The notes beneath the pieces are model-generated. The model saw only the letters and a list, made by a program, of their open reading frames with translations. It was not told the origin of the DNA and did not search any database. Of a DNA stretch of 64,000 nucleotides, positions 60,073-64,000 are shown piece by piece. Every line of letters starts with the position of its first letter. Within the stretch, counting starts at the first letter, position 1. The position numbers were made by a program, and so were the translations under genes. Source of the DNA: Magallana angulata (lineage: Eukaryota; Mollusca; Bivalvia; Ostreida; Ostreidae); NCBI RefSeq assembly GCF_025612915.1, contig NC_069114.1, positions 2,108,001 through 2,172,000 of the forward strand. Reading direction: 5' to 3'.

Positions 60073-60214
60073 AATGCTTGTTTTATATGAAAATATTCAT
60101 ATATTCAATGCAGACATTAACTATCCCTCTACCATGAGTGGACTGTGGACTGAGGATGGCAGTTCCTGTAAAGTTCTTTATTGGGGATACATATATGGTG
60201 TTCATCAGAAGCAG

Positions 60215-61947
60215 GTAAACACAATGCATTTAAACTTACATTAAATTAACTTAACACAAAAACTTTAAATTGTATACCAGTATTTGATACTCTGAAATTT
60301 ATATTTGTTCCAATCTGCTTAAATTACAGATTACATTCTAGGAATCCCATCAGTTTTCGTGAGGAAAGATATCATTCTCTATATACAGCGTGGTGTAAAG
60401 CATTTGTCTGTGTACCTTGTCCATGACAGTTTGTTATTTAGAAAGAGAGAAGTATGTCTCAGTAGACAGAGGCACATGTATACATATAATCTGTTGTTCT
60501 TGTCAAACTACAGTCTTTTCATGGTCATTATAAAACTCACTCTTGGAAAACAAATTATATTTACCAGCTCATATATAATTTAAGTTTGTAACATTTGTTA
60601 TTAATATATTGTGTTATATAAACTTTGTTCAACCAACATAATTGATTATTGGTCTCTTAAATTGTGCTAGATCAAGATTTATTCGTTAAGTTTGCACTAA
60701 CATACAGTCATGTAATTTAGAATCTTCTTACAATGGATAATGTCTAATTGTAAGTAGTTTTTACTATATATAAAGCAATTAAGAAATCAACAACTCATAT
60801 GTTTTCTATATCTTCTCTTTTTTTCCAGGTATGTGGAACTTATGACACAGTCAGTCATTGTTTGCCAGCAACACAAAATTTTTTAATGCTGCCTGTTTGA
60901 AATAACATTTATGTCATAATGCTTAAGTGTTTTTTCAAACTGAAGGTTCCAAGCCCTTTAAAAGCAGAGGAAAAGATTTTGTCCATTGTATATTACATCA
61001 TCATTTTCCTTACAGGGGTGTTCGGATATTATTGACATAAGACAAATATTTCCCTTTCCAAGTGACGAATGTTGGTGAAAATTGACATATCACAACTGAA
61101 GAAACCCCAACAAAGTAATATAACATATTACGACAGTAAATAAACAAGTTGGTGATCGATATACCAGGCACAGGCATAAACTGGGATCTTTAAAAAAAGT
61201 TAACACATCTACTTACTTAGTGTAGGTATAACTACGGTTCATGATTAAAAAAATCAAATTAGGTTTGATTTAAGTGTGTCTTACTTCTGTGCAAGTTTCA
61301 ATAGTGTTTGAGTTGAAAAATATAGAGATAGTACAAATATTTTTACCAAGCAATAGAAATCTGACGGCCAAGCAATTGCTATAACAAAAAACTGTACGAT
61401 GGAAAGGTGTCAACAGATTCAGTTAAGTGGGCTCTCTTCACTGATCGTTTAACTAGAATAATAATAAAGGGGCTAAATATCAAATAAATTTTAAACACCA
61501 ACTGATGTCAACAGATCTAAAATATGAACAGAGTGACTGTAAGAGATGTTTCACAGTAATTTGATTTTCGGGTTGAAATGGATTGATTTATGTTCACAAA
61601 AAAAAAGAGAAGGGGAAAAATATCCCAACGCTAGCTTCCAAAAAAACCCAACAACAAACAAAAAACAAATGTGAAAAAATGAACAATTCATGTTTTACGT
61701 TCGTTTGTAAGTGTTGAAATTGAGGAGCAATGAGTCGCGTTAAAATGATATTGCTTTAAAGAAAGAAAAATCAGACCTAGTTTATGGAGATTTTTAGGAT
61801 AGCACAAAAAAGACCTTCCATTTGTTGCATAAAAAATATTGAAACATGCTCATAAATTATTATATACTACCTTTATATAGATTTGATTTTAATTTTAATT
61901 TGGCAAGTTTAAGTTCTTCTTTTAGATTGTCTTTAATAACTTCATTA
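60215..61947. other. AT-rich, no gene seen
   Basis: A 75-codon frame at 60359-60583 has no recognisable motif. 'tttttttccaggtatgtgga' near 60822 looks like an acceptor, and the segment after it could be a final non-coding exon of the array transcript. Nothing else is identified. Confidence 0.35.
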
Positions 61948-62290
61948 ATAATAAAACCCAATAAATTATTAACACATTATTACTATAAATTACCGTGAAT
62001 AACAGTTTCCGTTTCGGCTTTCCAAATTACGGTGTTTTCGGTTATAATTTGATTCATATAAATATTCTTACATGTTTTACCATTATAGTCTGTTTCTTTT
62101 ATTTTCAATATTTCCCTCTAATTTAAATGATAATAAAACCCAATAAATTATTTACACATCATTGCTACAAACTACCTTGAATAAAAGTTTCGGTTTCGGC
62201 TATCCAAATTACGATGTTTTCGGTTATAGTTCAATTCATATAAATATCCTTGCATGTTTTACCATTATAGTCTGTTTCTTTTAACTATAT
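61948..62290 (+). repeat. Tandem duplication of ~181 bp
   Basis: The unit 'taataaaacccaataaatta' ... 'accattatagtctgtttctt' occurs at 61948-62128 and 62129-62290, with a few percent divergence. Unrelated to the 18.8-kb satellite. Confidence 0.8.
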
Positions 62291-62593
62291 ATTTTCACCT
62301 ATACTCTGTTTCAGGTTACAATTCTTTACATTGAAATAGACAATGTCCATAAAAAGACTGCTTAAAGACATTCCTTTTAAGAAAATGATCCTTGTATTAA
62401 ATTAATTCAAATTAAAGCATTTTAAACAAACATTTCCTGGTTTTTTGTTGTTATTTCAACAATATACACTGTTATAGTCTGTTTCAAAAAAATTATATTT
62501 TTGGAAACATAGTATTTCATTCATCATATTTTTGGTTTGTCCGGGCTTTCCCATTGGTTATTTCTTGGAAGCGCAGTTAGTGTGATTGAGTGG

Positions 62594-63085
62594 TAACCTT
62601 AGCGCAGTCGTTAGAGTGTTGGACTTGCGCCCAGGCGACCCGGGTTCCATCCCCGAGTGCCGATTATTTGTTCTTCCCTAATTTTCTTTTGTTTAACGAT
62701 TTTACCTTTAAAATGATGGTTTTTATTGTTTTCCGTTTTATTTTTATCATAAATAAAAATAATAACAGCTTTTTTAGTACAAATATAGAGCTCGTTTTTG
62801 TCAGCAGTTCGCATCGCCGCCATCAAAGACATGCCGCCGAAGCGCCCCTGCAGTACGACCGCATTAGAGTTCACTGGGTCGCTTTGCCGGCATCAAAGAA
62901 ATGCCGCCATCTCAATGACTGTATGCACACAACATTTATCAATGCACCAACGTTATTCTACATGACCTTAAAAGGAGGACTGATTAGTATTTGTTCACAT
63001 ATATAGATACACGCTTGCATGTATGCATGCGTTTATTGACATTCGTTGCTGATATACTGATTCCTTAAACACTATAAAAACCTAG

Positions 63086-63147
<62 letters not shown>

Positions 63148-64000
63148 AAGTACTTGTACAGGTAACATGCAGTAAATTGGACAGAGGCTAAATGTACATT
63201 GGCGTCCAAAAAGTATACATGTATTTATTTCAAGTTACGGGATAATGTCTATGGATTCAAATAATTTGAAATTCATTGCTTAATGATTGTCTTCATACTG
63301 ATTGGAAGTCAACGCTAAAATTAAAGATGGTGGACTTTTTCCTTTTTTTGTGCATGTCTATATACTGATACAAATCTGTTGCCTGTCTGGGATTAAGAAA
63401 AACCTCCAAAGTTTATACACGTAACTATACAAACGAACGGGTGACTGCGACAAGGTTTGAAAACTGACCAGCCGTTTATGAGTGTTTGAGCCTAAGATAA
63501 ACAGATGTTAAAAATCAATAGTTACATCTTTCAAACAACGCTTATACATTGTTCTAACATATGTATATTGTTTAGAAATTGTGTAATTTGTGATATTTAG
63601 AATTTAATAGTCTACGTTTAATATAGAAGTCACCGACCGACCCCCCCCCCATTCATAAAATCATTTAGTTTTTCTGGCCCGATTTTCCTTGATCTTTGAT
63701 CTTGGGCCTTTAACTTCAACTAATTACCATTCTAGATTACTGTACTAATTACCAGACCAATTCGTTCATTATTAACAGAGTTATGAAGTTTTTGGCATTT
63801 GAGTTTCAATTGTCGTGATTGACATGTACTGTAAAAAAAATCATAACTCCCAAGCCCTTCACTCAATCCTAATGAAAATTCGTGAAAATGAACCTCGGAC
63901 ACCATTCTTATTGTCTGCCAAATATGCAGCGGATTGAACAATCAAGTCGAAATTCCTGAGATTAAACGGCGCTTATTGCCTATACCGGAAAATTAAATTT
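62594..64000 (+). repeat. Long repeat with tRNA-like head, copy 2 (cut by window end)
   Basis: A tRNA-like head at 62594-62664 ('agcgcagtcgttagagtgtt', 'gggttccatccccgag') is followed by the same body as 13960-15235. Here the (CT)n run is longer (63091-63147), and ~150 bp near 63150-63310 is absent from copy 1. Same orientation as copy 1. No sign of a functional tRNA. Confidence 0.65.

Larger units (their letters stand above)
41445..60214 (+). repeat. Tandem array of ~50 exon-like cassettes
   Basis: About 29 copies of a Y cassette (3' core: 'ggcagttcctgtggagttct', 'catgggggatacacatggtg', then GATAGAG or GATGCAG before GT) alternate with about 23 copies of X, Z or V cassettes. Every well-preserved cassette has a pyrimidine tract plus AG at the left and GT(A/G)A at the right, all on the plus strand. 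Cassettes match across the array even where the intervening introns do not. Number-of-G indels in 'gactgaggggggcag' and stops in all three frames of most Y copies argue against a common coding function today. Introns are 100-300 bp. The array follows the main gene in the same orientation and its first Y core is inside that gene's exon. It could be a spliced non-coding tail, a separate lncRNA, or dead exon copies. Confidence 0.85.
42430..60214 (+). repeat. Y-type cassettes (list)
   Basis: Exon-like Y cassettes judged by splice signals: 42430-42629, 43113-43295, 43803-43998, 44576-44771, 45236-45421, 46432-46647, 47381-47576, 47695-47843, 48284-48458, 48938-49139, 49742-49957, 50535-50729, 51165-51340, 51837-52026, 53002-53217, 53803-53990, 54426-54623, ~55075-55259, 55378-55525, 56759-56941, 57576-57732, 58351-58547 and 59035-59231. 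Degenerate ones lie at ~41980-42230, ~56090-56198 and ~60112-60214. Two are fused to Z (45641-45997 and 52243-52568). The 5' halves differ (CTATTGGAAAT-type or CCTGAGGATCT-type) while the 3' 110 bp are almost constant. The core frame ending in phase 0 reads VPVEFFMGDTHGADWIE. Confidence 0.75.

Overview
The window looks like animal nuclear DNA, most probably from a bivalve mollusc (oyster-like). The evidence is spliced genes with clean GT-AG introns, AT-rich introns crowded with short non-autonomous transposons, and hairpin-ended Helitron-like families and short TIR elements of a kind I recall as common in oysters. No bacterial-style operons, CRISPR arrays, rRNA or convincing functional tRNA genes are visible. 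The species call is inference.

Layout. 1-7006: nested and concatenated copies of a Helitron-like non-autonomous family (3' end: hairpin then CTAG), then a 764-bp element that is mostly two long inverted arms. 7007-13330: one orphan exon candidate, then a Harbinger-type DNA transposon. That transposon has a four-exon Myb/SANT-like accessory gene (+) and the convergent last exon of its transposase (-), and the accessory gene's first intron holds a CRE-rich TIR element. 13343-17170: more Helitron-like pieces and a long repeat with a tRNA-like head, seen again at 62.6-64.0 kb. 17171-17470: a promoter-like patch. 18770-21625: a satellite of 16 units of about 181 bp, partly arranged as dimers. 21710-21930: a decayed copy of one exon of the main gene.

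23207-41517 (+) is the main host-type gene. It has at least 11 exons whose splice phases I checked by hand and which all join in frame. It encodes a large protein with an 'FGTYRGQTFRWILEN' motif region, a 9-residue Thr/Pro/Ala minisatellite exon, a DUF6729-like zinc-binding region and a DDE transposase-like RNase H domain with a D-x2-H motif. Its long intron 10 (33726-40933) carries a roughly 6.6-kb element with inverted ends made of tandem 14-bp palindromes.

41445-60214 is the most unusual part. It is a tandem array of about 50 exon-like cassettes of four kinds (here X, Z, V and Y), arranged mostly as (X/Z/V)-Y pairs. Each is bounded by conserved splice acceptors and donors, and the cassettes are conserved better than the introns between them. 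Reading frames are broken in nearly all copies and indels ignore the codon phase. The first cassette sequence is fused into the last recognised coding exon of the main gene, so the array may be spliced as a giant 3' non-coding tail or form a separate long non-coding RNA. Alternatively it is a graveyard of amplified coding exons. 60215-64000 holds AT-rich sequence, a 180-bp tandem duplication and the second tRNA-headed repeat.
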